DNA of 64,000 bases from Ahaetulla prasina (taxonomy: Eukaryota > Chordata > Lepidosauria > Squamata > Colubridae). The notes below the pieces were generated by a model, which worked only from the letters and a program-made list of their open reading frames with translations, was not told the DNA's origin and did no database searches. A program made the translations under genes and the position numbers. The stretch is from contig NC_080546.1 of assembly GCF_028640845.1 (NCBI RefSeq), positions 79,749,757 through 79,813,756 on the forward strand, read 5' to 3'. Position 1 is the stretch's first letter; the number at the start of each line of letters is the position of its first letter. Shown here one piece after another: positions 48,441-52,267 of the stretch.

Positions 48441-49729
48441 GTATAAAAAATAAAAAAACACACACATATACACATATGTATGTGTATATTTATGTATGTA
48501 TGTATGTATGTATGTATGTATGTATATGTATATATGCATTGCATTGCATAGAATAGATTAGAATTCTTTATTGGCCAAGTGTGATTAGACACACAAGGAA
48601 TTTGTCTTTGGTGCATATGCTCTCTGTGTACATAAGGAGAATAAAATACATTCATCAAGAATAAAAAGATACAACACTTAGTGATAGTCAAGGTTATTAA
48701 TAAGTTATCATACACACACACACACATATATATACACACATACATGTATATATGTATGTATATACATACATGTGTATGTACATGTCTCTATCCATGTGTA
48801 CCGGATACGTACACTGGATGGAGATAGACACACATAATACATAAATTACATTCATCAAGAATAAAAAGATACAACACTCAGTGATAGTCAAGGTTATTAA
48901 TAAGCTTTCATATATACGTGTATATATACATATACATACACACACACATATACATATATGTACACACAATATACACACCTACATGTATGTATGTACATGT
49001 ACATGTCTATAACTATCCATGTATGTGTATACACACACATACATACACAGGGATGTAGACACACACATGTAATATATAAATACATACCAAGGGTATATAC
49101 ATACATATACCTTCTCGAAATTAAAAGTTGTAATCCTGTGTGTGTGTGTGTGTACACACACACACACACACACACAGGATTGCAACTTTTAATTTGGGGC
49201 CGGCCCAAAGCTCTGGCTCAGCTCCTCAGAAACGAGAGGCCAAATCGCCTATTTGCAAATAAATAAAGGGGGTGTTGGAGGGATTTGAGAAGCCCAGCCG
49301 CCCTTCTCTTCCAAGGCCGCGGTGCCTCAAAGAGGCCGCTTCCCAAACACCTCGGCGCTGCTGAGGGGAGAGGCCGGTCCTTGGTGGCCCCTCGCAGCCT
49401 CCTTTCCTAGGAAGGGCGCAGAGTTCCAGAGGCTTCCTCTCCACCAAAGGCGGGCGGAGACAAAGGAAGCGAGGGAAACCTGTCCCCGCTCGGGAAAGGC
49501 GGATTAGGCAGGGAAGCAGCTAATCGAGTCCGAGGCCTATCGGGCCTTGTCCCGGCCAGGTTCTTTAACCGGGGTGGGGGGGATGGGGGCGACACACCCG
49601 GAGACCGAGCGGGGGGGCCTGGAAAGCAGCGAAGGGAACCGTACCGCCATAGAGCCACTCCTCCTCGTCGCCGGCACCGGCTCCGCTCAGCTCGGCCGCC
49701 AGTCGCTCCACCTCGCCGCCCGCCGACAT
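8784..49729 (-). CDS. FIP1L1: FIP1L1, whole coding span (18 coding exons found)
   Basis: FIP1L1 is a subunit of the nuclear cleavage and polyadenylation specificity factor. It tethers poly(A) polymerase, contacts CPSF30 through the Fip1 motif and binds U-rich RNA through its basic C-terminus. The exons listed separately join without a frame break: 1773 nt, 591 codons with stop, about 590 aa, close to the mammalian length. Domain order is an acidic N-terminus (residues 1-100, with [12 protein letters not shown]), the Fip1 motif (about 155-200), a Pro-rich centre (about 330-410), then Arg/Asp/Glu-rich and Lys-rich tails. All introns are GT-AG. Mammalian exon 2 was not found, and the 214-nt exon is present twice. 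The gene converges on LNX1 and diverges from SCFD2. Confidence 0.95.
9037..9130. mobile_element. Palindromic hAT MITE P1
   Basis: Inverted arms cagggatctctgacc and ggttggagacctctg surround acttctgggagttgaagtcc. The flanks ttataaaa and ctataaaa are a 7-of-8 target duplication. Confidence 0.75.
9495..9600. mobile_element. Palindromic hAT MITE P2, perfect 8-bp TSD
   Basis: This is a 106-bp near-perfect palindrome. Its arms begin CAGGGGTCTCCAACCTTGG and meet at the centre gaactctagg. The flanks CTATAAAC (9487-9494 and 9601-9608) are identical, which diagnoses a hAT insertion. The short loop lets the whole element fold into one hairpin. Confidence 0.85.
9611..9995. mobile_element. TA-type MITE with caggtagtcctc end (copy M1)
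   Basis: This starts aggtagtcctcaacttacaa and carries family phrases such as gtgattcacttaacgaatg and cagtgtcccaggtttatggg. The right end is degraded. Confidence 0.65.
10279..10614. mobile_element. hAT-type element, perfect TSD AGGTAAAG
   Basis: The left end caggggttttaaactcaagg and right end gtttgacagccctg are degraded inverted repeats. Flanks 10271-10278 and 10615-10622 are both AGGTAAAG. A second copy begins at 63727. The 336-bp body is G/C-rich and non-coding. Confidence 0.8.
11003..11143 (-). CDS. FIP1L1: FIP1L1 exon (R/E/H-rich)
   Basis: The exon lies between acceptor cttcttag and donor GTCAGT, 141 nt, phase 2 to 2. It reads [20 protein letters not shown] and then Arg/Glu/His-rich sequence ending RHKSSR. 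It matches the mammalian segment after the RD-repeat. Longer open frames across this exon run into intron and are not meaningful. Confidence 0.94.
11144..12820. other. FIP1L1 intron, no recognised feature
   Basis: Unique-looking intron sequence with a G/C-rich first part (11220-11560). Open frames here on both strands lack splice context or recognisable domains. I see no exon or clear repeat. Confidence 0.5.
12826..13777. repeat. 953-bp tandem duplication, copy 1
   Basis: This unit contains the RD-repeat exon of FIP1L1. It differs from copy 2 by only about half a dozen substitutions and small indels, for example tttgtgcaaa against tttacaaa. Unit ends share the short phrase atattttaaa or atatttaaaa, suggesting microhomology at the junction. 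A smaller tandem repeat of about 96 bp lies at its start (about 12800-12985). Confidence 0.9.
13297..13510 (-). CDS. FIP1L1: FIP1L1 RD-repeat exon, copy nearer the 3' end
   Basis: Bounded by acceptor ctttag and donor GTGGGT, the 214-nt exon runs from phase 1 to phase 2. It reads [20 protein letters not shown] then [11 protein letters not shown], a run of RE/RD dipeptides, and HSPTASVFN. It matches the mammalian exon FPHLPGSAPSW...HSPTPSVFN. Because 214 is not a multiple of three, an mRNA can keep its frame with only one of the two copies. Either copy has intact splice sites and frame. Confidence 0.9.
13778..14730. repeat. 953-bp tandem duplication, copy 2
   Basis: Second unit of the duplication, continuing into unique sequence after gtattatatttaaaa. 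The RD-repeat exon and both its splice sites are preserved. Confidence 0.9.
14250..14463 (-). CDS. FIP1L1: FIP1L1 RD-repeat exon, copy nearer the 5' end
   Basis: This has the same 214-nt exon and splice sites as 13297-13510, with no coding difference that I can see. As the copy first reached by the polymerase it may be the one normally spliced. Inclusion of both would shift the frame and truncate the C-terminus, so the two are expected to be mutually exclusive, or one is an assembly artefact. Confidence 0.85.
14740..15900. other. FIP1L1 intron, no recognised feature
   Basis: A/T-rich intron sequence. I see no exon, and no repeat that I can name. Confidence 0.5.
15906..16465. mobile_element. 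TA-type MITE (M2) split by a LINE 3' fragment
   Basis: The MITE begins agtccttgacttacaactgt and resumes after 16260 with tttatgatggttgcagtgtc. Between them, 16073-16250 is the reverse complement of a LINE 3' end (tattttgtcacaac style, with (TA)n at 16187-16208) also seen at 54338-54640. A small tandem repeat of ccaccacccatggtccac lies at 16003-16060. Confidence 0.65.
16475..16700 (-). mobile_element. LINE 3'-UTR-like fragment (CR1-type)
   Basis: A short ATTCC run is followed by gattctggaagacaagctgt and ttctttgtgacagccctcaa, phrases typical of CR1-like LINE 3' regions in reptiles. No coding part remains. Family assignment is from memory and orientation is tentative. Confidence 0.4.
17308..17410. 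mobile_element. Palindromic hAT MITE P3
   Basis: Arms caggagtctccaaccttgg and ttaccatggttggtgac, central ttccccagccagtc; flanks atttatat and gtttatat form a 7-of-8 target duplication. Confidence 0.75.
17438..17798. mobile_element. TA-type MITE (M3)
   Basis: Begins caggtagttcctcaacttac and ends taagtcgaggaaggactaca; terminal inverted repeats are recognisable, with TA on both sides. Confidence 0.75.
18032..18087 (-). CDS. FIP1L1: FIP1L1 exon ([13 protein letters not shown])
   Basis: The 56-nt exon between acceptor cccaacag and donor GTAAGTG reads [19 protein letters not shown], phase 2 to 1. It is nearly identical to the mammalian exon. Confidence 0.95.
18672..19269 (-). mobile_element. Solo LTR of an endogenous retrovirus, copy 1
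   Basis: The 598-bp element has ends TGTTGTG and CACAACA and a perfect 5-bp duplication CAGAT on both sides. Read on the - strand it has a CCAAT box (ATTGG), a CCCCTCCC box, a TATA-like CTTAAAAG (near 18950-18985) and an AATAAA (near 18725-18740) shortly before its end: an LTR layout. The - strand also has an 87-codon acidic open frame (19002-19265) near the LTR start, shared in part by the other copies. It is an old proviral trace; no gag, pol or env flanks it. Confidence 0.85.
19640..20012. mobile_element. Decayed TA-type MITE with inserted SINE/CR1-like fragment
   Basis: Family phrases gcatcctgtggtcacatgac and gacaagaaaggtcgtaaaat flank an insert at about 19697-19815. The insert reads agttggaagggaccttggaa and gggattcgaactgcc, typical of CR1 3' ends and tRNA-like SINE heads. 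Confidence 0.55.
20222..20752 (+). mobile_element. LINE 3' end (L2/CR1-like) with (AAAT)n tail
   Basis: The stretch reads gcgctccatggcttagggcc and later ctggaacgaacttcccc, then ends ccctgagtccttcgggagaa plus (AAAT)n. These are typical of a reptile non-LTR retrotransposon end; the same terminal motif occurs at 10209-10270 and in the SINEs at 44621 and 61617. The exact clade is uncertain. Confidence 0.6.
21047..21101 (-). CDS. FIP1L1: FIP1L1 exon ([17 protein letters not shown])
   Basis: 55-nt exon, acceptor atttcag, donor GTAAAT, phase 1 to 2. It is part of the proline-rich centre. Confidence 0.95.
21485..21511 (-). CDS. FIP1L1: FIP1L1 27-nt microexon (IPITVPPP)
   Basis: A 27-nt exon between acceptor tgttttag and donor GTATAT, phase 1 to 1, encodes GIPITVPPP. 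As a symmetric exon it can be skipped without changing frame. The same nine residues are known in mammalian FIP1L1. Confidence 0.9.
21512..22497. other. FIP1L1 intron, no recognised feature
   Basis: A/T-rich sequence with poly(A) and poly(T) runs. I see no exon or nameable repeat. Confidence 0.45.
22498..22632. mobile_element. Palindromic hAT MITE P4
   Basis: A 135-bp hairpin with arms starting caggggtctccaaccttgac and centre ccagaaagctttgctggctgg. Flanks ctttatac and cgttatac form a 6-of-8 duplication. Confidence 0.8.
23233..23633. mobile_element. TA-type MITE, best-preserved copy (M4)
   Basis: The terminal inverted repeats caggtagtcctcgacttac and gtaagttgaggactacctg are nearly perfect, and the element is flanked by TA on both sides. 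This suggests a mariner/Tc1-type origin. At 401 bp it lacks coding capacity. Open frames within it are by-products. Confidence 0.85.
23981..24137. mobile_element. Inverted-repeat interspersed element
   Basis: Outer arms aggcacctttttcaaaaggc and tgaaaaagcacctttaggc pair, with the internal phrase gagaagcttcttcag. Same family as 5391/7271 and 50557. Confidence 0.65.
24138..24917. other. FIP1L1 intron, no recognised feature
   Basis: A/T-rich; no exon or repeat that I recognise. Confidence 0.45.
24918..25272 (-). mobile_element. Sauria-type SINE, minus orientation
   Basis: Read on the - strand the element starts with a tRNA-like head (agggtgactcaggggctag, then aggattcgaacc-type B box on the complement) and runs through ccagcttctgccaacctagc and tggccatatgaccacggaga to gagcaccgccccctagagtg and an end like aatctttaccgttacc. 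This is the consensus layout of the squamate Sauria SINE, whose tail derives from a Bov-B LINE. It is the strongest taxonomic marker in the window. Confidence 0.88.
25692..25848 (-). CDS. FIP1L1: FIP1L1 exon (proline-rich)
   Basis: 157 nt, acceptor tttatag, donor GTAAAA, phase 0 to 1. It reads [20 protein letters not shown], then [20 protein letters not shown] and [12 protein letters not shown]. The Pro-rich segment is the flexible linker between the Fip1 motif and the C-terminal RNA-binding region. Confidence 0.95.
25943..26576. mobile_element. DNA transposon with ataagatgcacc ends, with nested hAT
   Basis: The left end tatttttcagggtataagac and right end tatagtccgaaaaatacagt are inverted repeats, and the internal phrases ataagatgcaccc and ggtgcatcttatagtc pair. 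A palindromic hAT MITE (26418-26551) sits inside the right end. Confidence 0.65.
26418..26551. mobile_element. Palindromic hAT MITE P5, nested
   Basis: Hairpin with arms caagggtctctaaccttggc and ccaagattggagacccctg, centre cagtaaagctggctga. Flanks tatagtc and tatagtcc mark duplication of the host element's sequence. Confidence 0.75.
27047..27140 (-). CDS. FIP1L1: FIP1L1 exon ([16 protein letters not shown])
   Basis: 94 nt, acceptor tttttcag, donor GTTTGT, phase 2 to 0. It reads [20 protein letters not shown] then [11 protein letters not shown], very close to mammals. Confidence 0.96.
27241..27490. mobile_element. TA-type MITE fragment (M5)
   Basis: Contains ttgccgtgtcccagggtcat and ends gtcataagtcgaggactact. 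The left end is missing. Confidence 0.65.
27491..28755. other. FIP1L1 intron, mostly unrecognised
   Basis: About 27530-27760 resembles a LINE-type fragment (ggagtgaggccacattggga, agagcaaccaagatgat); the rest is A/T-rich sequence without a recognised feature. Confidence 0.4.
28756..29384. mobile_element. hAT-type element, perfect TSD CTATAGAT
   Basis: The left end cagtggtcaccaactggtgg and right end attggggacccctg lie between identical 8-bp flanks CTATAGAT (28748-28755, 29385-29392). The body has paired phrases gtccatggaccactgg and tggtccacag, plus a second, decayed caggggtctccaaccttgg start at 29288. Open frames here are incidental. Confidence 0.8.
29620..29938 (+). mobile_element. LINE 3' end with (ATTCT)n tail
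   Basis: The family end reads gcaccaagacaaattccttg, then cacttggccaataaaa, and passes directly into about fourteen ATTCT units (29868-29937). Same family as the reverse-transcriptase copy at 59780-60955. Confidence 0.8.
30585..30987. mobile_element. TA-type MITE (M6)
   Basis: Ends caggtagtccttgacttac and gtaagtcggggactacctg are inverted repeats; full-length, 403 bp. Confidence 0.85.
31169..31395 (+). mobile_element. tRNA-derived SINE
   Basis: The head gtggcgcagtggttggaatc and the box gcagttcgatcctgacc form a pol III A/B-box layout. The body reads ggttgactcagccttccatc and ends gcggtatgtaagtctaagtg. Copies occur at 41220, 44039, 56975 and 63363. Confidence 0.8.
31900..32007 (-). CDS. FIP1L1: FIP1L1 exon ([10 protein letters not shown]...[10 protein letters not shown])
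   Basis: 108 nt, acceptor tctcaccag, donor GTAAGA, phase 2 to 2. Ser/Gln-rich, then [14 protein letters not shown], matching the mammalian KWQDRYGRAESPDL segment. Confidence 0.95.
32008..33463. other. FIP1L1 intron, no recognised feature
   Basis: A/T-rich intron. I see no repeat that I can name. Confidence 0.45.
33464..33573 (-). CDS. FIP1L1: FIP1L1 exon ([12 protein letters not shown])
   Basis: 110 nt, acceptor ttctgaag, donor GTCAGT, phase 0 to 2. It reads [19 protein letters not shown] then [17 protein letters not shown]. Confidence 0.95.
34517..34668. mobile_element. hAT-type (Charlie-like) element
   Basis: The left end cagcggcccccaattttttg and right end gggctggggacccctg are hAT ends. 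Flanks ctttaaca and ctttagga match at 6 of 8 positions. Internally deleted, 152 bp. Confidence 0.7.
34669..36831. other. FIP1L1 intron, no recognised feature
   Basis: Unique-looking A/T-rich intron. Open frames at 35917-36192 and elsewhere have no recognisable domain. Confidence 0.45.
36832..36900 (-). CDS. FIP1L1: FIP1L1 exon ([14 protein letters not shown])
   Basis: 69 nt, exactly 23 codons, phase 0 to 0, acceptor ttaacttag, donor GTGAAT. It reads [20 protein letters not shown] then LFK. A symmetric exon. Confidence 0.94.
37182..37312 (-). CDS. FIP1L1: FIP1L1 exon with the Fip1 motif
   Basis: 131 nt, acceptor cttctaag, donor GTAATG, phase 1 to 0. It reads [20 protein letters not shown] and then [20 protein letters not shown]. 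This is the conserved Fip1 motif (Pfam Fip1 family), the part that docks on the CPSF30 zinc fingers. Confidence 0.97.
37857..37964 (-). CDS. FIP1L1: FIP1L1 exon ([20 protein letters not shown])
   Basis: 108 nt, acceptor tttatag, donor GTAGAA, phase 1 to 1. Encodes [20 protein letters not shown] and [11 protein letters not shown], leading into the Fip1 motif. Confidence 0.97.
38188..38249 (-). CDS. FIP1L1: FIP1L1 exon ([15 protein letters not shown])
   Basis: 62 nt, acceptor tttttttag, donor GTAAGC, phase 2 to 1. Reads [20 protein letters not shown]; one residue (Ser) fewer at the start than in mammals as I recall it. Confidence 0.95.
38790..39791 (-). mobile_element. ERV LTR, copy 2, with nested LINE 3' end
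   Basis: Ends TGTTGTG and CACAACA with a perfect 5-bp duplication ATTTA (38785-38789, 39792-39796). A LINE 3' end of the ATTCT-tailed family has inserted at about 38840-39287, next to the LTR's TTTATT (the reversed poly(A) signal). Confidence 0.85.
38840..39287 (+). mobile_element. LINE 3' end with short ATTCT tail, nested in LTR
   Basis: Reads ccatcactctgctaaacaaa, ttatgactgtatgactg and ends cacttggccaataaaacttc plus three ATTCT units. It is younger than the LTR it interrupts. Confidence 0.8.
39800..40200. other. Intron with a strongly decayed MITE
   Basis: About 39958-40130 carries faint MITE-family phrases (caatcacatgaccccac, attatgtgagaacatg). The rest is unremarkable. Confidence 0.35.
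40221..40324 (-). CDS. FIP1L1: FIP1L1 acidic exon ([12 protein letters not shown])
   Basis: 104 nt, acceptor tttgtag, donor GTAAGT, phase 0 to 2. It reads [19 protein letters not shown] and [15 protein letters not shown], matching the mammalian acidic domain, which contributes to poly(A) polymerase binding. Confidence 0.97.
40328..40386 (-). repeat. (A)n(GA)n microsatellite serving as polypyrimidine tract
   Basis: On the + strand about eighteen A are followed by about twenty GA units. On the transcribed strand of FIP1L1 this is a (CT)n(T)n run that ends in the acceptor AG of the acidic exon, with no other sequence between. Confidence 0.85.
40680..41043 (+). mobile_element. LINE 3' end with (AATTC)n tail
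   Basis: Same family as 29620. Its tail is aattcaattcaattcaattc instead of ATTCT, so the tail unit has changed by one base. Confidence 0.8.
41220..41455 (+). mobile_element. tRNA-derived SINE
   Basis: Head ggtagcacagtggttagaat, body ggttgactcagccttccctc, end gcggtatgtaaatctaagtg. Confidence 0.8.
41480..41692 (+). mobile_element. LINE 3'-end fragment (gacaataaag type)
   Basis: Contains aatggacctgcagggccagc and ends gtgcactgacaataaagatt, typical of another non-LTR retrotransposon 3' end; compare 53300-53380. Confidence 0.45.
42310..44035 (+). pseudogene. Decayed Tc1/mariner transposon, interrupted by an LTR
   Basis: The left part has the Tc1-like phrase ggtgtggcaaaaagtatgtg. The right part (43300-43990) translates in pieces to transposase-like motifs such as [24 protein letters not shown] and [12 protein letters not shown], with frameshifts. 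An ERV LTR (42685-43247) has inserted in the middle. Cut-and-paste transposase of the IS630/Tc1 superfamily, not functional. Confidence 0.7.
42685..43247 (-). mobile_element. ERV LTR, copy 3
   Basis: Same family as 18672-19269 (TGTTGTGACCCAGG to CGGACCACAACA). It carries the acidic open frame on the - strand (43013-43276 including flank). Target duplication is not clear. Nested in the Tc1/mariner remnant. Confidence 0.85.
44039..44550 (-). mobile_element. tRNA-derived SINE, split by a hAT element
   Basis: Reverse complement of the SINE at 31169: taacaactgcgccatgg at the high end, tgcccccaacaatctggg within, atagcacttatatactgctt at the low end. The hAT element at 44075-44366 interrupts it. Confidence 0.8.
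44075..44366. mobile_element. hAT-type element, perfect TSD CTTTGCAG
   Basis: Ends caggagtgggattcaactgg and accggtggatcccaccactg. Flanks 44067-44074 and 44367-44374 are both CTTTGCAG. Same family as 51090-51226 and 55023-55389 (aaccggttctc theme). 292 bp. Confidence 0.85.
44621..44893 (+). mobile_element. tRNA-derived SINE, second family
   Basis: Reads ggtgttgctcaggctgtaag, then ctgcctgcaattactgcagg, gattgttgggggggcaataa and ends gagtcttcggagaagggcgg. The end resembles the LINE end at 20222, suggesting a borrowed LINE tail. Copy at 61617. Confidence 0.75.
45322..45400. mobile_element. Palindromic hAT MITE P6, perfect TSD TTCCAGGG
   Basis: A shortened 79-bp copy: most of one arm is deleted, but both flanks (45314-45321 and 45401-45408) remain identical. 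Confidence 0.85.
45477..45611. mobile_element. Palindromic hAT MITE P7
   Basis: Full 135-bp hairpin, arms over 60 bp with centre cagccagctttgctggctg. Flanks ttttaaac and gtttaaac match at 7 of 8. Confidence 0.85.
45806..45866 (-). CDS. FIP1L1: FIP1L1 exon ([20 protein letters not shown])
   Basis: 61 nt, acceptor atcttgaag, donor GTATTC, phase 2 to 0. Encodes the Glu-rich N-terminal segment that is less conserved; mammals have an equivalent ending in AENGV. Confidence 0.9.
45867..47395. other. FIP1L1 intron, no recognised feature
   Basis: A/T-rich, unusually free of recognisable repeats compared with the rest of the window. Confidence 0.45.
47396..47435 (-). CDS. FIP1L1: FIP1L1 40-nt exon ([13 protein letters not shown])
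   Basis: Between acceptor atttcttgaag and donor GTGAGT, phase 1 to 2. It matches mammalian DENEVERPEE. If exon 1 is joined directly to it the codon G+AT gives Asp and the frame is kept. Confidence 0.9.
47779..48151. mobile_element. TA-type MITE (M7)
   Basis: Begins caggtagtccaattgagccc and ends taagccgaggactatctg; lies in FIP1L1 intron 1. Confidence 0.75.
48400..49190. repeat. Compound (AT)n, (GTAT)n, (CA)n microsatellite block
   Basis: Blocks of AT, TATG, ACAC and ATAC dinucleotide or tetranucleotide repeats, with a reversed LINE 3' end (48541-48690) inside. A segment of about 75 bp (48648-48722) recurs at 48848-48920. Open frames rich in Tyr/His/Ile/Cys here are by-products. Confidence 0.85.
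48541..48690 (-). mobile_element. LINE 3' end (AATAG-type family), minus
   Basis: Reads attctttattggccaagtgt, then cacacaaggaatttgtcttt and aagatacaacacttagtg, the reverse of the family end at 29620. Confidence 0.75.
49118..49195. repeat. (TG)n/(CA)n palindrome with unique arms
   Basis: The arm aaattaaaagttgtaatcc is followed by (TG)n, then (CA)n, then ggattgcaacttttaattt: an inverted repeat of nearly 39 bp per arm with one mismatch. It can form a hairpin or cruciform. Confidence 0.85.
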
Positions 49730-50010
49730 GGCCGACTCGCCCCTCCCGCTTCCCTCGCCTCACACGCGCTCCGCAGGCCCGCCGCGCGAGACCGGACTAC
49801 ACAGCGCGCTTGCGCAGAACTCCCATTTTTCTTTTTTTTTTTTCCCTTACCCCTCCCCTCGCGCGGCAAACGAAAGGAGCGGGGCAGAACGGCGGCGGGG
49901 AGAGTGGTGATGGCCGAGAGAGAAAGAGAGAGAGGGCCTTTCCCTTCCTCCCCCCCCCCGCCTCTTCCTGAAAGGGGCGGGCTCTGTGGGACTCCGCTTC
50001 TCCCGAAAGC
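49240..50010 (-). promoter_or_regulatory. FIP1L1: GC-rich promoter region of FIP1L1
   Basis: The stretch around the start codon is rich in G+C and CpG. An NRF1-like site gcgcttgcgca lies at 49806-49816, about 80 bases upstream of the start codon. No TATA box is seen. This is the layout of a housekeeping CpG-island promoter; the transcription start cannot be fixed. Confidence 0.65.
49645..49729 (-). CDS. FIP1L1: FIP1L1 exon 1 with start codon
   Basis: The start is the ATG complementary to 49727-49729. The exon reads [20 protein letters not shown] then DEEEWLYGG and ends with one base before donor GTACGG (phase 1). It matches mammalian MSAGEVERLVSEL...WLYGG, which fixes the start. Confidence 0.95.
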
Positions 50011-50016
50011 CTAGAG

Positions 50017-50151
50017 CAGGGGTCTCCAACTTCGGTCGCTTTAAGACTTGTGGACTTCAACTCCCAGAGTCCCTCAGCCAGCTTTGCTGGCTGAGGGACT
50101 CTGGGAGTTGCAGTCCACAAGTCTTAAAGGGACCAAGGTTGGAGACCCCTG
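50017..50151. mobile_element. Palindromic hAT MITE P8, perfect TSD GCCTAGAG
   Basis: Full 135-bp hairpin with centre cagccagctttgctggctga. Flanks 50009-50016 and 50152-50159 are identical. It sits 288 bp upstream of the FIP1L1 start codon, at the edge of the GC-rich promoter. Confidence 0.88.
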
Positions 50152-50392
50152 GCCTAGAGAGGCTCCAGGAAATATAGGCCAGAAAGCGAATCTTCTCCCA
50201 GTCCTGAATGCTCTGAGCACGAAAGTCGGGCCCAACCCACTCCAGCCTTTCCCCAATGCGGCGCCCTCCAGGTGCGTCGGTCCGCCGCCCGTCCTGAAGC
50301 GGGGCATCCTGGGAAATATATTTCCATTTGGCAAGGGCGCTCTGCCCGGACTTCTCTACTACCCACTTATGGACAATTCCAAGGAGTATATA

Positions 50393-50545
50393 GAATAGAA
50401 TAGAATAGAATAGAATAGAATTTTATTGGCCAAGTGTGATTGGACACACAAGGAATTTGTCTTGGTGCATATGCTCTCAGTGTACATAAAAGAAAAGATA
50501 CGTTCATCAAGGTACAACATTTGCAACACATATATAAATCCTTCC
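50393..50545 (-). mobile_element. LINE 3' end with (AATAG)n tail, minus
   Basis: About six AATAG units lead into ttttattggccaagtgtgat and gtgcatatgctctcagtgta, ending near caaggtacaacatttg. Confidence 0.8.
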
Positions 50546-50556
50546 CTGTCATTCAG

Positions 50557-50668
50557 TCAGAGCTGAAGAAGCTTCTTGGATGGGCAGCGAAACGTCTTCA
50601 AAGAAAAAAACAAGAAAGTCCAGTTGCCTCCTGGAAAAAAAAAAAAAAAACACCTTTGGGACTTAAAT
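50557..50668. mobile_element. Inverted-repeat interspersed element fragment
   Basis: Reads agctgaagaagcttcttgga, aacgtcttcaaag, agaaagtccagttgcctcct and cacctttgggac: right half of the family at 5391/7271. Confidence 0.6.
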
Positions 50669-51089
50669 AGAGATGATAATCAGCTCCCCAAGGATGTTTG
50701 GTCTAACTCTCAAGAAAGACGCTTGGCAATGAAAATGCAATGTAATAACCATGAATAAATAATACTACATCTACTTGTACCAAAATGTACGCTACCCCGG
50801 TATCACATATGGATTATAAAATAAAAAACTTGACCAAAAAAAAAAAGATTCTTGGGTATATCATTGGTGCACTGGTCTTGATTTATTAAATTTCTCAATT
50901 TCCCACCCATATTGTGGATTTTTTCAGGCATCGTTGTTTTTCTTTCCTAATTAAAACAACCTATCAAAAGTTTTCCACTCGCCACACTCATAATTCCCTT
51001 AATATTTATGAAGCAACAGCATGGCATTTTGGAACGTCTAATGCTTTTAAGACCAAAATTTTCTTTGCTTTCTCATATATAGATACAAC

Positions 51090-51226
51090 CAGTGGTGGGA
51101 TTCAAGTAATTTAACAACCGGTTCTCTGCCCTAATGATTTCTTCCAACAACCAGTTCACCAAACTGCTAAGAAAGTTAGCAACCGGTTCTCCCGAAGTGG
51201 TGCAAACTGGCTGAATCCCACCACTG
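51090..51226. mobile_element. hAT-type element, perfect TSD GATACAAC
   Basis: Ends cagtggtgggattcaagtaa and ggctgaatcccaccactg; flanks 51082-51089 and 51227-51234 identical. 137 bp. Confidence 0.87.
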
Positions 51227-51234
51227 GATACAAC

Positions 51235-52267
51235 CTGATTAGCCTTTAAATTTTACCTTTATAATTTTGGATTCTGAAACTCCTTTCCGTATACCACAGC
51301 TCTTCTATTCCCTTCTTTCTCCCTGTCGTCATCTTCAAATTTACATGCTGCCTAACTTTTAAAAAAAAATTTTTTTCTCTAAAATAACTCAAGGTTGCCT
51401 AAAAGGCTGAATTATCTGGGTTTGAAGATCTCCAGATGTTATTATTTGACTATGATCAGACTACAATGAGTTACTAACATTCTGTAAATACTTACATTCC
51501 TTTTATTGCTTTATATCCTTCCAAGGCTAAATCCAGGCATTAATCATAGTTTAGCTTTGGGAAATGACTCCTGGATCAAATAAAACCATTTCTGTACTGG
51601 CAGTCTTGCACCACCTTATAAAAATGTGGAACCTGCTTACCTATAGACTATTTTACTGTTAATAAAGTACAAGAGCTACAATCTTTTAGGGCCATGCTGT
51701 CCAAAATGGCAATTTCCAGATATGTAGATTTCAACTCCCAGATTGGCCATTGCTGAAAATTCTGGGAGTTGGAAGTTCACAAAGTAGTTCAGATAATCTG
51801 TCTAAACTTCATGTCTCCTTGACTTGGTAAGTATTCAGCACTTGTTACTTGTAATCATATTTTCTGTTCCATAAAGATGTATACATTTACATTGCTACCT
51901 AATTTGCACATTGTCAATTAATCTGTTGTGGGGGGAAAACTTATAAATATATTTGAAATATTTGAAAACTCTGGAACCTCCAAGTGTCATTTTTGTTATG
52001 CAACATTTTAAAACAATTTTGTCAATCAGTGTTTTGGAGCTGGAATATAACTAATGAAATAATAAAATAAAATCCTTTGATCTATTAAAATCACGTTTAC
52101 AGAAATGAAGGTCTCCTGCTTTTGTAGTACAGAGTAAAGACAATTCTGCAAATACTGAATCTATAATACAATTATGTCTGGCGATTAATCCCATGCTCAC
52201 ACACAAGCAGTCATGTGTTACTGTTATCGCTGGACCATCATGACCATATGAAAGAAATTAGGTACCA
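51235..52267. other. Intergenic, little recognised
   Basis: A/T-rich sequence between the FIP1L1 and SCFD2 promoters. A short decayed palindrome (ttccagatatgtagatttca to aattctgggagttggaagtt) at about 51711-51785 resembles the P-family hAT. Confidence 0.4.

Noticed and set aside
48217..49266. Several Tyr/His/Cys/Ile-rich open frames
   Set aside because: They are translations of AT, GTAT and CA microsatellites.
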